A stretch of 64,000 bases of DNA. It comes from Bradyrhizobium sp. AUGA SZCCT0176 (GTDB taxonomy: Bacteria > Pseudomonadota > Alphaproteobacteria > Rhizobiales > Xanthobacteraceae). The notes under the pieces are model-generated. The model was not told the origin of the DNA and searched no databases. It saw only the letters and a list, made by a program, of their open reading frames with translations. Positions 50,868 to 60,399 of this stretch are shown in pieces. The number at the start of each line of letters is the position of its first letter. Positions within the stretch are counted from its first letter, which is position 1. The stretch covers positions 186,001 to 250,000 of the forward strand of contig NZ_JAFCMB010000002.1 of the NCBI RefSeq assembly GCF_018130145.1, read 5' to 3'. A program made the position numbers and the translations under genes.

Positions 50868-51819
50868 TGTTTTCACCTTGCTGCCACTTGCGGCGCTGCA
50901 GTCCGAACCAGGAGACCATGATCGCCGCCAGCAGGAACGGAATCATCGCATTCGAGATCGCGGCCCCCTCACCGAGAACGCCGCCGATGATCGCCCGCTG
51001 ATAGGACAGCGTCGCCATCAAGTGCGTGGCATTGACCGGACCGCCGCGCGTCATCGCCCAGATCAACTGGAAATCGGTGAACGTGAACAGCACCGAGAAG
51101 GTCATCACGACGGCAATGATCGGCGTCAGCAGCGGATAGGTGATGAACCGGAACCGCTGCCAGCTGGTCGCGCCATCGAGCGTCGCGGCTTCGTAAAGCG
51201 ACGGCGAGACCGTCTGCAGGCCGGCCAGCAGCGTGATCGCAACGAAGGGAACGCCGCGCCAGATGTTGGCGAAGATCACGCAGATCCGCGCCCAGGTCAC
51301 ATCGCCGAGGAAATTGATATTGTCGGTGATCAATCCCATCTGCTTCAGCGACCAGGAAATGATCGAGAACTGCGAATCGAAGATCCACCAGAACGCCAGT
51401 GCAGACAGCACCGTCGGCACGATGAAGGGGATCAGCACCAGGGCTCGCAGCATCGCCTTGAACGGCATGTTCTCGTTCAGCAGCAGCGCGAGATAAAGAC
51501 CGATCGCGAACTTGATGACACTGGCGACGGATGTGTAGAGCAGCGTGTTGAATACCGACAGCCAGAAGATCGAGTCGCCCCACAGCCACTCATAGTTTTC
51601 CAGCCCGACGAACGCGCCGGGCCTGCCGATGCGTGCGTCGGTGAACGAAATCCAGATTCCCAGCCCCAGCGGATAAGCCAGGAAGAGAACCAGGAACACC
51701 ATTGCGGGTAGCATGAACCAGAAGCCGAGATAGTTGCGGTTGGCCTTGATCAGGTCCCACCTCGACGCCTCGCGAATCGGCCGTCTGGCAGTCCGGGGTT
51801 GGAGGGCGATGTCAGCCAT
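50860..51819 (-). CDS. Sugar ABC transporter permease (MalF-type)
   Basis: Inner-membrane permease of 319 residues with an N-terminal helix in a positively charged region (PIREASRWDLIKANRNYLGFWFMLPAMVFLVLFLAYPLG), about six segments in all, and an EAA loop (LYEAATLDGATSWQRFRFITYPLLTPI). ATG 51819 was chosen because the N-terminus before it is not family-like. Between the binding-protein gene and the second permease in the importer operon. Confidence 0.93.
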   Translation of the reverse strand: MADIALQPRTARRPIREASRWDLIKANRNYLGFWFMLPAMVFLVLFLAYPLGLGIWISFTDARIGRPGAFVGLENYEWLWGDSIFWLSVFNTLLYTSVASVIKFAIGLYLALLLNENMPFKAMLRALVLIPFIVPTVLSALAFWWIFDSQFSIISWSLKQMGLITDNINFLGDVTWARICVIFANIWRGVPFVAITLLAGLQTVSPSLYEAATLDGATSWQRFRFITYPLLTPIIAVVMTFSVLFTFTDFQLIWAMTRGGPVNATHLMATLSYQRAIIGGVLGEGAAISNAMIPFLLAAIMVSWFGLQRRKWQQGENND

Positions 51820-51923
51820 TGGCAAAATCCCGCAAGTGTAACGGCCGTGGTGCCGTCTCGTCCTCGATAGCGAAGCATCCGGCAACTACGGGCGGCATTG
51901 CGTGCCGCCCGTAGCTGTTGTCA

Positions 51924-53243
51924 TCAGCGATAGATGCGCTTCAGCTGCCGTTCGGCGATCGCAATCGCACCGGCGGCGGTCTCACGGCCGGTGCAATAGT
52001 TCGCGAACATGTCGACCACCAGGAAGTCGGCGATCGCGGTCGCCGCCTTCTCGCCGGGCGTACCGATGCCGGACGCAGGGAGCGCGCGCTTGCTGGCCTG
52101 GGCGAACACCGCATTCTTCGGGTCTGCCGTCCACACCGGCGACGAGTCATAAGCGTTGAGCGTGTGGGTCAGATAACCGCGCGCGCCGGACAACCACTTG
52201 TCGTAGTTTTCCTTCTCCAGCATGAAGGCGATGAAGGCCTTCGCAGCGTTCGGGTACTTGGTGAACTTGAACGCAAGGATCGGGACACACAGCTGCAGTT
52301 CGGTTGGCTTGCCAATCGGACCGACCGGATACAGCGCGTGGTAGGTGTCCTCAGTGAGCTCTTTCTTGGTCGGGTCATCCTTGGCCGCGACGTAGATCGA
52401 GATGCCGTTGGCGGTGACATAAAGTTCGCCCGAAAGGAACGCCTTGTTATTGGAACCATCGTTCCACGACGCGGCGCCCGGAATGAAAGTATCCGAAAGC
52501 GCTTTGGTGTATTCCAGCGCCTTCAGGGTCTCCGGCGAGTTGATGATCACCTTGTCACTCTTGTCGACGGTATAGGCGCCGTGACCCCAAAGGATCCAGT
52601 GCAGCCAGCCGTTGGCGTCGCCGGTCGCATGGCCAAGCGCGAAGCCCGCCGGGGTATTGTTTTTCTTGAGCGCCTTGCACAGTTCAAGGAAGCCGGGAAA
52701 GTCCTTGGGAAACTCGCTGAAGCCCGCTTTGTCCACGGCAGACTTTCGGTAAGTCATGTAGCCGCCAATGGTGGCGACCGGGATACCCAGCCAGTTGTCA
52801 CCCTGCTTACAGGTAACAGCCGCCGCTTCGGTCCACCCGCCGTATTTCTTGCCGAGATAGTCGGCGACGTCGTTCAGTGGCATCACCTGCGTCGGGAACA
52901 GTTGCGGCAGCGTATGCAGGCCCCAGACGACATCGAGTCCGGAGCCGGTGTTCGCAGCGACGGACGCCTTCGGCTGCACGTCCTCGAAGGACTCGCTGAA
53001 CACGTTCATCTCGGTGCCGGTCGCGGCTTTGAAGGCGGCGACCATGGCGTTGAACGCGTCGTCTTCCGCCGGCACGAAACGCTTCCAGCGCATCACCGTC
53101 AGCTTGGCGCCCGGCTCCGCCTTCCAAGGCGAGGCTTGCGCCCAGGCCTTGGCGAAATCCAGCAGTGCAGGCCCGGTCAGCGCGCCAGCCGCGGCCAGCG
53201 CAGTGCCGCCTTGAAGCAGCGAGCGGCGAGTAAAATCGTGCAT
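51924..53243 (-). CDS. Sugar ABC transporter solute-binding protein (CUT1 type)
   Basis: Periplasmic MalE-like binding protein of 439 residues. The N-terminus HDFTRRSLLQGGTALAAAGALTGPALLDFAKAWA is a twin-arginine signal, so it is probably exported folded. Body: KLTVMRWKRFVPAEDDAFNAMVAAFKAATG and later family segments. Ligand probably a sugar or sugar acid, given the enzymes encoded around it. It follows the ATPase gene by 40 bases. Confidence 0.92.
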   Translation of the reverse strand: MHDFTRRSLLQGGTALAAAGALTGPALLDFAKAWAQASPWKAEPGAKLTVMRWKRFVPAEDDAFNAMVAAFKAATGTEMNVFSESFEDVQPKASVAANTGSGLDVVWGLHTLPQLFPTQVMPLNDVADYLGKKYGGWTEAAAVTCKQGDNWLGIPVATIGGYMTYRKSAVDKAGFSEFPKDFPGFLELCKALKKNNTPAGFALGHATGDANGWLHWILWGHGAYTVDKSDKVIINSPETLKALEYTKALSDTFIPGAASWNDGSNNKAFLSGELYVTANGISIYVAAKDDPTKKELTEDTYHALYPVGPIGKPTELQLCVPILAFKFTKYPNAAKAFIAFMLEKENYDKWLSGARGYLTHTLNAYDSSPVWTADPKNAVFAQASKRALPASGIGTPGEKAATAIADFLVVDMFANYCTGRETAAGAIAIAERQLKRIYR

Positions 53244-53283
53244 CGTAGATCCTCCCCTGTGAATTTGATTTTGATTATGTTTT

Positions 53284-54351
53284 TTAGGCGTTCAGTCGCT
53301 TTCCTGTGGTCTCGTCAAACAGATGGACGAGCGCAGGATCCGGCTTCAGCCGGATCTTGTCGCCCGGATTGAATTGATGTCGCTCGCGGAACACTGCGAC
53401 GACCTGTTCGCCGCCGAGCTTGGCGAAGACCTGGGTTTCCGAGCCGGTCGGTTCGACCACCACGATCTCGGCTTCGGCGCCGTCATCAGCGATGGTGAAA
53501 TGCTCGGGCCGGACGCCGTAGACCGCCGGCTTGCCTTCGGAGTTGGCGGGCGCCGACATCAGCGGCAGCTTGACACCGTTCGGGCCTTCGAACCCGGCGC
53601 TGCCGTTCGACTTCACCTTGCCTTTGAGGAAGTTCATCGCCGGCGAACCGATAAAGCCCGCCACGAACTGGTTGGCCGGCGTGTCGTACAGTTCGAGCGG
53701 CGTGCCCATCTGCTCGACGATGCCGTCATGCATCACCACGATCTTGTCGGCCATGGTCATGGCTTCGATCTGGTCGTGGGTGACGTAGACCGTCGTGGTG
53801 CGCAGGCGCTGATGCAGTTCCTTGATTTCGGTGCGCATCGCAACCCGCAGCTTGGCGTCGAGGTTGGACAGCGGCTCATCGAACAGGAACACTTGCGGAT
53901 CGCGCACGATGGCGCGGCCCATCGCGACGCGCTGACGCTGTCCGCCGGACAACTGCCGGGGATAACGCTCGAGCAATGGGGTCAGCGCCAGGATTTCCGC
54001 GGCGCGCTTGACGCCGTTGGAGATTTCCTCAGGCTTGGCGCCGCGCAGCTTGAGCGAGAAGCCCATATTGTCGGCGACCGTCATATGCGGATAGAGCGCA
54101 TAATTCTGGAACACCATCGCAATGTCGCGCTCTTTCGGCTGGACATTGTTGACCACCTTGTCGCCGATCGAAATCGTGCCTGAGGTGATGTTTTCCAGGC
54201 CCGCGAGCATCCGCAGCAAGGTCGACTTGCCGCAACCGGAGGGGCCGACGAGCACGACGAACTCGCCGTCCTCGATCGGAATCGAAACGCCGTGCAAAAC
54301 CTCAAAATTACCGAACGACTTTCGCACGTCGCGAATCTGTACCGACGACAT
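53284..54351 (-). CDS. Sugar ABC transporter ATP-binding protein (UgpC/MalK-like)
   Basis: ABC ATPase of 355 residues. Walker A GPSGCGKSTLLRML, Q-loop region VFQNYALYPHM, signature LSGGQRQRVAMGRAIVRDP, Walker B VFLFDEPLSNLDAKLR and H-loop VYVTHDQIEAMTMA; the C-terminal 120 residues form a MalK-type OB domain (VYGVRPEHFTI, FDETTGKRLNA). First gene of the importer operon, divergent from lacI across a 198-base gap containing the operator. Confidence 0.94.
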   Translation of the reverse strand: MSSVQIRDVRKSFGNFEVLHGVSIPIEDGEFVVLVGPSGCGKSTLLRMLAGLENITSGTISIGDKVVNNVQPKERDIAMVFQNYALYPHMTVADNMGFSLKLRGAKPEEISNGVKRAAEILALTPLLERYPRQLSGGQRQRVAMGRAIVRDPQVFLFDEPLSNLDAKLRVAMRTEIKELHQRLRTTTVYVTHDQIEAMTMADKIVVMHDGIVEQMGTPLELYDTPANQFVAGFIGSPAMNFLKGKVKSNGSAGFEGPNGVKLPLMSAPANSEGKPAVYGVRPEHFTIADDGAEAEIVVVEPTGSETQVFAKLGGEQVVAVFRERHQFNPGDKIRLKPDPALVHLFDETTGKRLNA

Positions 54352-54493
54352 CGGACTTCTCTCCCCTCATTTTCTGTTTTCTGACGCCATCGGACGGAGG
54401 CCGGCGCCACGCTGTCTTGTTCGACTCTAATGCCATCCAGCCGAATTCAGCCAAGCATTATCATCCGCAGTTTGGCGGTTTTTAGCAATGCGA

Positions 54494-54507
54494 TGGTAGC
54501 GCTGTCA
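54494..54507. promoter_or_regulatory. LacI-type operator in the importer/lacI divergent region
   Basis: TGGTAGCGCTGTCA is a near palindrome (TG..AGCGCT..CA) with a central CG, the form of LacI/GalR-family sites. It lies in the divergent gap, 43 bases upstream of the lacI start. A second copy differing in one base, the last, lies upstream of the dehydratase gene (55623-55636), which strongly suggests both respond to the LacI protein. Confidence 0.7.
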
Positions 54508-54549
54508 ATAATTGTTCATTTGTCTGGTTTCTTATGGTAAGAGCGCGGA

Positions 54550-55581
54550 ATGGCACGAAAACCGACGAAGTCTGGCAAAATCCGCCTCACCGAGGTCGCC
54601 AAGCTGGCTGGCGTGTCGCCAATCACCGCATCCCGCTTCTTCAGAAACCCGGATGCGCTGTCGCTCGCCAAACGCGAACGCGTCGACAGCGCCGTGAAGG
54701 AACTGGGCTATGTGCCCAATCTGGCGGCGCGCGCGCTGGCCTCGCATCGCACCGAAGTCATCGGCGTCGTCATTCCGTCTTTGACCAACAGCGTGTTCGC
54801 CGACGTCTTGCGTGGCATTTACGATTCGACCGAGCTGAGCCGCTACAGCATCCAGTTGACCAATACGCGCTACAGCATCCTGCAGGAAGAGAAGATGCTG
54901 CGGCTGTTCCGGGCGCAGAAGCCGGCCGGATTGATCGTGACCGGCATCAACCAGACCGCGGAATCCCGCGTCATCCTGGAGACCATGGATTGCCCGGTCG
55001 CGCAGATCATGGAGATCGGGGACAGCCCGGTCGACATGATGATCGGCTTTTCGCATTACGACGCCGGTTTTGCGGCTATTTCGCATATTCTCGAGCAAGG
55101 GCGCCGGCGCATCGGCTTCCTCGGCGCGCGGATGGATCCCCGCGTCCAGCGGCGGTTCGACGGCTATCGCGACGCCATGAAGGCGGCCTCGCTGTTCGAT
55201 CCAAACCTCGTCGTCACAACGACGGTGCCGACCACCGTGACGCTTGGCGGTACGCTGTTCGCCGATCTCATTGCGAAGACGCCTGATATCGACGCGGTGT
55301 TCTGCGTCAATGACGACCTTGCGCTCGGCGTGCTGTTCGAATGCCAGCGCCGCCAGATATCGGTTCCCGGCGAGATGGCGATTGTCGGCTTCAACGATCT
55401 GGAATTCATGGCCTCCGCCGTCCCCTCGCTCACCAGCGTGCGGACCAATCGCTACGAGATGGGCCGTCACGCCATCACCATGGTGATCGACGCGATCGAG
55501 GGCCGCCGGCCGCGGGAACCGGTCCTCGACCTTGGTTTTCAACTCATGATCCGCGAAAGTTCGACGCCGCAGACGGCTTGA
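54550..55581 (+). CDS. LacI-family transcriptional regulator
   Basis: Repressor of 343 residues. HTH and hinge at residues 8-60 (LTEVAKLAGVSPITASRFFRNPDALS and LGYVPNLAARALASHRT), then a periplasmic-binding-protein-like effector domain (GVVIPSLTNSVFADVLRGIYD; VDMMIGFSHYDAGFAAISHIL; DIDAVFCVNDDLALGVLFECQR). Divergent from the importer and 195 bases upstream of the dehydratase gene. Two near-identical operators suggest control of both halves of the locus by an intermediate of the pathway. Confidence 0.93.
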   Translation: MARKPTKSGKIRLTEVAKLAGVSPITASRFFRNPDALSLAKRERVDSAVKELGYVPNLAARALASHRTEVIGVVIPSLTNSVFADVLRGIYDSTELSRYSIQLTNTRYSILQEEKMLRLFRAQKPAGLIVTGINQTAESRVILETMDCPVAQIMEIGDSPVDMMIGFSHYDAGFAAISHILEQGRRRIGFLGARMDPRVQRRFDGYRDAMKAASLFDPNLVVTTTVPTTVTLGGTLFADLIAKTPDIDAVFCVNDDLALGVLFECQRRQISVPGEMAIVGFNDLEFMASAVPSLTSVRTNRYEMGRHAITMVIDAIEGRRPREPVLDLGFQLMIRESSTPQTA

Positions 55582-55622
55582 AAGCCTTGTGTCACAGGGC
55601 TCATGCAGGGTTGCACAGAAAA

Positions 55623-55636
55623 TGGTAGCGCTGTCT
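55623..55636. promoter_or_regulatory. Second LacI-type operator, upstream of the dehydratase gene
   Basis: TGGTAGCGCTGTCT, identical to 54494-54507 in 13 of 14 bases. It lies after the lacI stop and 141 bases before the dehydratase ATG, where a promoter for the enzyme genes is expected. Confidence 0.68.
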
Positions 55637-55776
55637 TTTGGCGCGAACTAGGATCGAACAAGAGAGTCAGGAATTGGATGCGCGGCCGCGTTTGCAGCGG
55701 ATGAAATTTTGAGCATGGTGGAAACCGCTGCCGTGATTTGAGCCGCCCTAAGCAGTTTGCAGTGCGGGAGGAACCA

Positions 55777-57597
55777 ATGAAAAAAAATGACAATAATGGT
55801 GCCAGCAATGGCAAGGGACGGAAGCTTCGCTCCCTCGAGTGGTTTAACAACCCGCACAATCCGGGGATGACCGCGCTCTATCTGGAGCGCTATCTGAATT
55901 ACGGCCTGACCCGGGAAGAATTGCAGTCCGGCAAGCCGATCATCGGTATCGCGCAGACCGGTAATGATCTGTCGCCCTGCAACCGCCACCATCTCGAACT
56001 GGCGCACCGGGTGCGCGAGGGCATCCGTATGGCCGGCGGCATTGCGATGGAATTCCCGGTGCATCCGATCCAGGAAACCGGCAAGCGCCCGACCGCGGCG
56101 CTCGATCGCAACCTCGCCTATCTCGGTCTCGTCGAAATTCTGTTCGGCTACCCGCTCGATGGCGTGGTGCTGACCACCGGCTGCGACAAGACCACCCCGG
56201 CCTGCCTGATGGCGGCAGCGACCGTCAATCTGCCAGCTATCGTGCTGTCGGGCGGCCCGATGCTGAACGGCTGGTTCAACGGTGAGCGCACCGGATCCGG
56301 CACCATCGTCTGGAAGCAACGCGAACGGCTTGCCGCCGGCGAGATCGACTACAACGAATTCATCGAGATCGTGTCCTCCTCCGCGCCGTCGGTCGGCCAT
56401 TGCAACACCATGGGCACGGCCTCGACCATGAACTCGCTGGCCGAGGCGCTCGGCATGTCGCTGCCGGGCTGCGCGGCGATTCCCGCTCCCTACCGCGAGC
56501 GCGGCCAGATCGCCTACGAGACCGGAAAGCGGATCGTCGAGATGGTCTGGGAGGACCTCAAACCGTCCGACATCCTGACCCGTGAGGCGTTCGAGAACTG
56601 CATCGTGGTGAACTCGGCGATCGGCGGCTCGACCAACGCGCCGATCCACATCAACGCGCTGGCGCGCCACATCGGCGTCGAGCTCTCGATCGATGACTGG
56701 CAGAAACACGGCCACGAAATCCCGATGCTGGTGAACCTGCAGCCGGCCGGCTTCTATCTTGGCGAGGAATTTCACCGCGCTGGCGGAGTGCCGACGGTGG
56801 TTCGCGAATTGATGGCGCACAAGAAAATCCATGAAGCCGTCAAAACGGTCAACGGCCGCACCATGGGCGAGAATTGCAGCGAGGCGACAAAACCCGACGG
56901 CGACGTGATCTGGAGCTACGACAAGCCGCTGGTCAAGGAGGCCGGCTTCCTGGTGTTGCGCGGCAATCTGTTCGATTCCGCGATCATGAAGACCAGCGTG
57001 ATCTCCAAGGAATTCCGCGACCGCTATCTCAGCAACGCCAAGGACCTGAACGCATTCGAGGGCCGCGCCATCGTGTTCGAGGGCCCGGAGGACTATCACG
57101 ACCGGATCGACGATCCCTCGCTCAATATCGACGAGCACTGCGTGCTGTTCATCCGCGGCGCCGGCCCGATCGGTTATCCCGGCGGCGCCGAAGTCGTGAA
57201 CATGCAGCCGCCGGCGGCGCTGATCAAACGCGGCATCCTGGCCCTGCCCTGCATCGGCGACGGCCGGCAATCCGGCACCTCGGGCTCGCCATCGATCCTT
57301 AATGCCTCGCCGGAAGCCGCCGCCAGTGGCGGACTCGCGATCTTGAAGACCGGCGACAAGGTCCGCATCGACCTCAACAAGGGCTCGGCGAACATCCTCA
57401 TTTCGGATGCGGAACTGAAGCAGCGTCACGCCGACCTCAAGGCGGGCGGCGGCTTCAAATACCCGGCGCACCAGACGCCGTGGCAGGAACTCTATCGCTC
57501 GACCGTCGGCCAGCAGGCCACCGGCGCCTGCATGGAACTCGCCACGCGCTATCAGGATATCGCCGGCACAGTCGGTGTGGCGCGGGATAATCATTAG
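55777..57597 (+). CDS. IlvD/Edd-family sugar-acid dehydratase
   Basis: Fe-S dehydratase of 606 residues. Three cysteine regions expected for cluster binding: [26 protein letters not shown] and [16 protein letters not shown]. Member of the group including D-xylonate, L-arabonate and D-fuconate dehydratases, making a 2-keto-3-deoxy acid. GGGAGGAA at 55766-55772 sets the ATG at 55777; an in-frame codon 13 residues earlier is less likely. Preceded by a LacI operator and followed by two SDR genes. Sugar acid not determined. Confidence 0.92.
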   Translation: MKKNDNNGASNGKGRKLRSLEWFNNPHNPGMTALYLERYLNYGLTREELQSGKPIIGIAQTGNDLSPCNRHHLELAHRVREGIRMAGGIAMEFPVHPIQETGKRPTAALDRNLAYLGLVEILFGYPLDGVVLTTGCDKTTPACLMAAATVNLPAIVLSGGPMLNGWFNGERTGSGTIVWKQRERLAAGEIDYNEFIEIVSSSAPSVGHCNTMGTASTMNSLAEALGMSLPGCAAIPAPYRERGQIAYETGKRIVEMVWEDLKPSDILTREAFENCIVVNSAIGGSTNAPIHINALARHIGVELSIDDWQKHGHEIPMLVNLQPAGFYLGEEFHRAGGVPTVVRELMAHKKIHEAVKTVNGRTMGENCSEATKPDGDVIWSYDKPLVKEAGFLVLRGNLFDSAIMKTSVISKEFRDRYLSNAKDLNAFEGRAIVFEGPEDYHDRIDDPSLNIDEHCVLFIRGAGPIGYPGGAEVVNMQPPAALIKRGILALPCIGDGRQSGTSGSPSILNASPEAAASGGLAILKTGDKVRIDLNKGSANILISDAELKQRHADLKAGGGFKYPAHQTPWQELYRSTVGQQATGACMELATRYQDIAGTVGVARDNH

Positions 57598-57604
57598 GCT
57601 GCAA

Positions 57605-57677
57605 TGTCATTGCCGGGCTTGACCCGGCAATCCATCCCTCTTGAGAAGATGGATACGCGGGTCAAGCCCGCGTATGA
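57605..57677. repeat. Intergenic palindromic repeat, GTCATTGCCGGGCTTGACC type
   Basis: GTCATTGCCGGGCTTGACC with GGCAATCCATC on the left; GATGGATACGC with GGTCAAGCCCGCGTATGAC on the right. Near-copy of 26919-27020 with a shorter spacer. Sits between the dehydratase and first SDR genes. Confidence 0.88.
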
Positions 57678-57716
57678 CACCGAAGATAATTCGCTAAGGT
57701 TCAAAGGAAGAAGAAG

Positions 57717-58448
57717 ATGTCTGATCGACTGAAGGGAAAGCGCGCTGTCGTCACCGCGGCGGCGGCGGGCATCGGGCGTGCCTGTGCAATAGCATTCGCG
57801 CGTGAAGGCGCCACTGTCATCGCCACCGACATCAATGAAAGCGGCATCGCCACGCTGGGCAAGGAAGGCGTCGCCGAGACGGCTCGGCTCGACGTTCGCA
57901 GCACCGCCGACGTCGACGCCTTCGCCAGGCGCGTTGGAAAGATCGACATCTTGCTCAATGCGGCGGGCTTCGTGCACCACGGAACCATCATGGAGTGTTC
58001 CGAAGAAGATTGGGATTTCTCGTTCGACCTCAACGTCAAATCGATGCACCGGACCATCAAGGCGTTTCTGCCAGCCATGATCGCAGGCGGCGGCGGCAGC
58101 ATCGTCAACATCTCGTCCTGCGCAGCGCTCCGGCCACCGGCCAACCGTTATGTCTATAGTGCGTCCAAGGCGGCGGTTTCGCTGCTCACGCGCGCGGTAG
58201 CGCTCGACTTCATCAATCAGGGCATCCGTTGCAACAGCATCTGCCCCGGCACCGTGGAGACGCCTTCGATGCTCGATCGCGCGGCCGCCGCTGGCCCGGA
58301 TGGACGCGAGAAGTTCGTTGCCCGCCAGAAGATGGGCCGACTGGGTACCGCAGAGGAAATCGCGGCCATGGCGATCTATCTTGGGAGCGACGAAAGCGCA
58401 TTCACCACCGGCGTCGACCTCGTCGTCGATGGCGGCTACATGCTCTAA
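57717..58448 (+). CDS. SDR dehydrogenase, 2-keto-3-deoxy-L-fuconate dehydrogenase / BDH2-like
   Basis: Short-chain dehydrogenase of 243 residues. AAAAGIGRACAIAFAREGATVIATDINES, GFVHHGTIMECSEEDWDFSFDLNVKSM, catalytic YSASKAA, and QGIRCNSICPGTVETPSM are very close to human DHRS6/BDH2 and to bacterial 2-keto-3-deoxy-L-fuconate dehydrogenases. In this locus it most likely oxidises a 2-keto-3-deoxy acid made by the dehydratase, offering an alternative to kinase plus aldolase. A 3-hydroxybutyrate role (the mammalian one) is less likely here. Confidence 0.85.
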   Translation: MSDRLKGKRAVVTAAAAGIGRACAIAFAREGATVIATDINESGIATLGKEGVAETARLDVRSTADVDAFARRVGKIDILLNAAGFVHHGTIMECSEEDWDFSFDLNVKSMHRTIKAFLPAMIAGGGGSIVNISSCAALRPPANRYVYSASKAAVSLLTRAVALDFINQGIRCNSICPGTVETPSMLDRAAAAGPDGREKFVARQKMGRLGTAEEIAAMAIYLGSDESAFTTGVDLVVDGGYML

Positions 58449-58474
58449 CGGCCACGCGATCAAGGGATTCCAGC

Positions 58475-59221
58475 ATGAACAAGATCGATCTGAACGGCCG
58501 CTGCGCGATCGTTACCGGTGGCGCGCAGGGTTTTGGGCGCGCGATCGCCGAACGCTTTGTGGCGTCCGGCGCCAAGGTGGCGATCTGGGACCATGACCTG
58601 CCGTTTGCGGAAAAAACCGCGAAGGAGATCGGCGAGAATGTCACCGCGTTCAAGGTCGACGTCTCCGACCTCGCCGCCGTCGAAGACTCCCGCGATGCGA
58701 CGCTGAAGGCGTTCGGCAAGATCGACATCCTGGTCAACAATGCCGGCATCGCCGGTATCAACAAGACGGTGTGGGAAACCGACCTCGACGAATGGCGCAA
58801 GGTGATGCGCATCAATCTCGACGGCCCCTTCATCTGCTGCAAGGCCGTGGTGCCGGCGATGCTCGCCAACAAATACGGCCGCATCATCAACATCGCCTCG
58901 ATTGCCGGCAAGGAAGGCAATCCCAACGCCGCGCATTATTCGGCGTCCAAGGCCGGCCTGATCGCGCTGACGAAATCGCTCGGCAAGGAACTGGCGGCGC
59001 ACGACATCCTGGTCAACGCCGTGACGCCGGCCGCCGCCAAGACCGCGATCTTCGACCAGCTGACGCAGCAGCATATCGACTTCATGCTGTCGAAAATCCC
59101 GAAGGCCCGCTTCGTGCTGGTGGAAGAACTCGCCGCGATGGTGGCCTGGCTGGCGTCAGAAGACTGCGCGTTCTCGACCGGCGCGGTGTTCGACATCTCC
59201 GGCGGCCGGGCGACGTATTGA
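58475..59221 (+). CDS. SDR-family oxidoreductase of the sugar-acid locus
   Basis: Short-chain dehydrogenase of 248 residues: GGAQGFGRAIAERFVASGAKVAIWDHD (Asp after the second strand suggests NAD preference), NNAGIAGINKTVWETD, catalytic Ser/Tyr/Lys in HYSASKAGL, and a C-terminal SEDCAFSTGAVFDISGG. The start is 26 bases after the preceding SDR gene, so the two are co-transcribed. It may oxidise the sugar before lactone formation or act on a later keto acid. Exact substrate unknown. Confidence 0.85.
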   Translation: MNKIDLNGRCAIVTGGAQGFGRAIAERFVASGAKVAIWDHDLPFAEKTAKEIGENVTAFKVDVSDLAAVEDSRDATLKAFGKIDILVNNAGIAGINKTVWETDLDEWRKVMRINLDGPFICCKAVVPAMLANKYGRIINIASIAGKEGNPNAAHYSASKAGLIALTKSLGKELAAHDILVNAVTPAAAKTAIFDQLTQQHIDFMLSKIPKARFVLVEELAAMVAWLASEDCAFSTGAVFDISGGRATY

Positions 59222-59222
59222 A

Positions 59223-59621
59223 ATGGGCACGATCCGGGAAGGCGGATGCCTGTGCGGCGCGGTCCGGTTCAAGACCGACGGCGAGCCGGTCAATATCCGG
59301 ATCTGCCACTGCCGCAACTGCCAGAAGTCGATGGGATCACCGTTCTTTGCCCGCGCGCTGTTCGACCAGCGCGCGCTGACGGTCGAGGGCGACACGGCGG
59401 GTTATTTATCCTCGGACGCACTCGACCGGATGTTCTGCAAGGCCTGCGGCACCCGGCTGTTTTCCCGGCGGACCAACGGCACGGTGGTTGGCGTCGCGCT
59501 TGCCGCCTTCGACGACCGCAACACCTTTGCGCCGACCGAGCACATCTGGGTCTCGGAAAAGATCGATTGGGTACGGCTCGACGACGGCCTACCGCAATAC
59601 CAGGAGACGGTTCCCCAGTGA
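59223..59621 (+). CDS. GFA-family (glutathione-dependent formaldehyde-activating-like) protein
   Basis: Zinc-binding protein of 132 residues with cysteine motifs GGCLCGAVRF, ICHCRNCQKS and MFCKACGTRLFSRR, the GFA/CENP-V pattern. The prototype Gfa accelerates formation of S-hydroxymethylglutathione, but the activity of most homologues is unproven. Its ATG is one base after the stop of the previous SDR, so it could be read with the sugar-acid operon. Confidence 0.87.
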   Translation: MGTIREGGCLCGAVRFKTDGEPVNIRICHCRNCQKSMGSPFFARALFDQRALTVEGDTAGYLSSDALDRMFCKACGTRLFSRRTNGTVVGVALAAFDDRNTFAPTEHIWVSEKIDWVRLDDGLPQYQETVPQ

Positions 59622-59673
59622 CGCCGACGTGCTAGGCTGAGCCCAGCACAGCGCGTGAATCGGGGCCGATCGA

Positions 59674-60354
59674 TTGAACATCTCATTGTACGCCGTATCG
59701 GTCTGGGTACTGCCGGTCCTGCTCGCCATCACCCTGCATGAGGCCGCCCACGCCTTTGCCGCCTATCGCCTCGGCGACAACACGGCCTGGCAACTCGGCC
59801 GGGTCAGCCTCAACCCCTTCAAGCATGTCGACCCGTTCGGGACCGTCATTCTCCCCGGATTGCTGCTGCTTTCGCATTCGCCGTTCCTGTTCGGCTACGC
59901 CAAGCCCGTGCCGGTGAATTTCCGCAATTTGAACCATCCCCGGCTCGACATGGTCTGGGTGGCGCTGGCGGGCCCGGCCACCAACATCGTCCTGGCCGTG
60001 TTGGTGGCCCTTGCCTTCCATATCATGCCCCTGGTGCCCGCGAATGCGGCGCAATGGACCGCGGACAACCTCAAAAATGCGTTCCTGATCAACATCGTGC
60101 TGGCGATCTTCAACATGCTGCCGATCCCGCCGCTGGATGGCGGAAGGGTCGCGGTGGGGCTACTGCCGCGGGTGCTGGCTTACCCGCTGTCGCGGCTGGA
60201 ACCCTATGGCATGCTGATCCTGATCGGCCTGCTGATCCTGCTGCCGATCCTGGGCAGCCAGCTCGGCCTAAATCTTGATGTTATTTCGGCAATACTGCGG
60301 ACACTGACCGGCTATGTGATCCGCGCGCTTCTCTTTATCACAGGCAACGCTTAA
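59674..60354 (+). CDS. Site-2 protease-like M50 metallopeptidase (TTG start)
   Basis: Membrane protease homologue of 226 residues with about six segments. The zinc-binding HEAAH (about residue 22-26) lies in the first segment, and NMLPIPPLDGGRV provides the third ligand Asp in the LDG motif. No PDZ domain, as in the small Rv-type/FtsH-independent group. The only in-frame start matching the N-terminus is TTG at 59674. Cleavage targets unknown; may cut membrane-bound anti-sigma factors. Confidence 0.88.
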   Translation: MNISLYAVSVWVLPVLLAITLHEAAHAFAAYRLGDNTAWQLGRVSLNPFKHVDPFGTVILPGLLLLSHSPFLFGYAKPVPVNFRNLNHPRLDMVWVALAGPATNIVLAVLVALAFHIMPLVPANAAQWTADNLKNAFLINIVLAIFNMLPIPPLDGGRVAVGLLPRVLAYPLSRLEPYGMLILIGLLILLPILGSQLGLNLDVISAILRTLTGYVIRALLFITGNA

Positions 60355-60399
60355 ACCTGAGATAGAGAACGCCGGACAAGGAGGAGTTGGCTTGGAGCC

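Noticed and set aside
55648..57594. 648-codon minus-strand frame
   Set aside because: Antisense to the IlvD/Edd dehydratase, which has clear Fe-S motifs in the plus frame.
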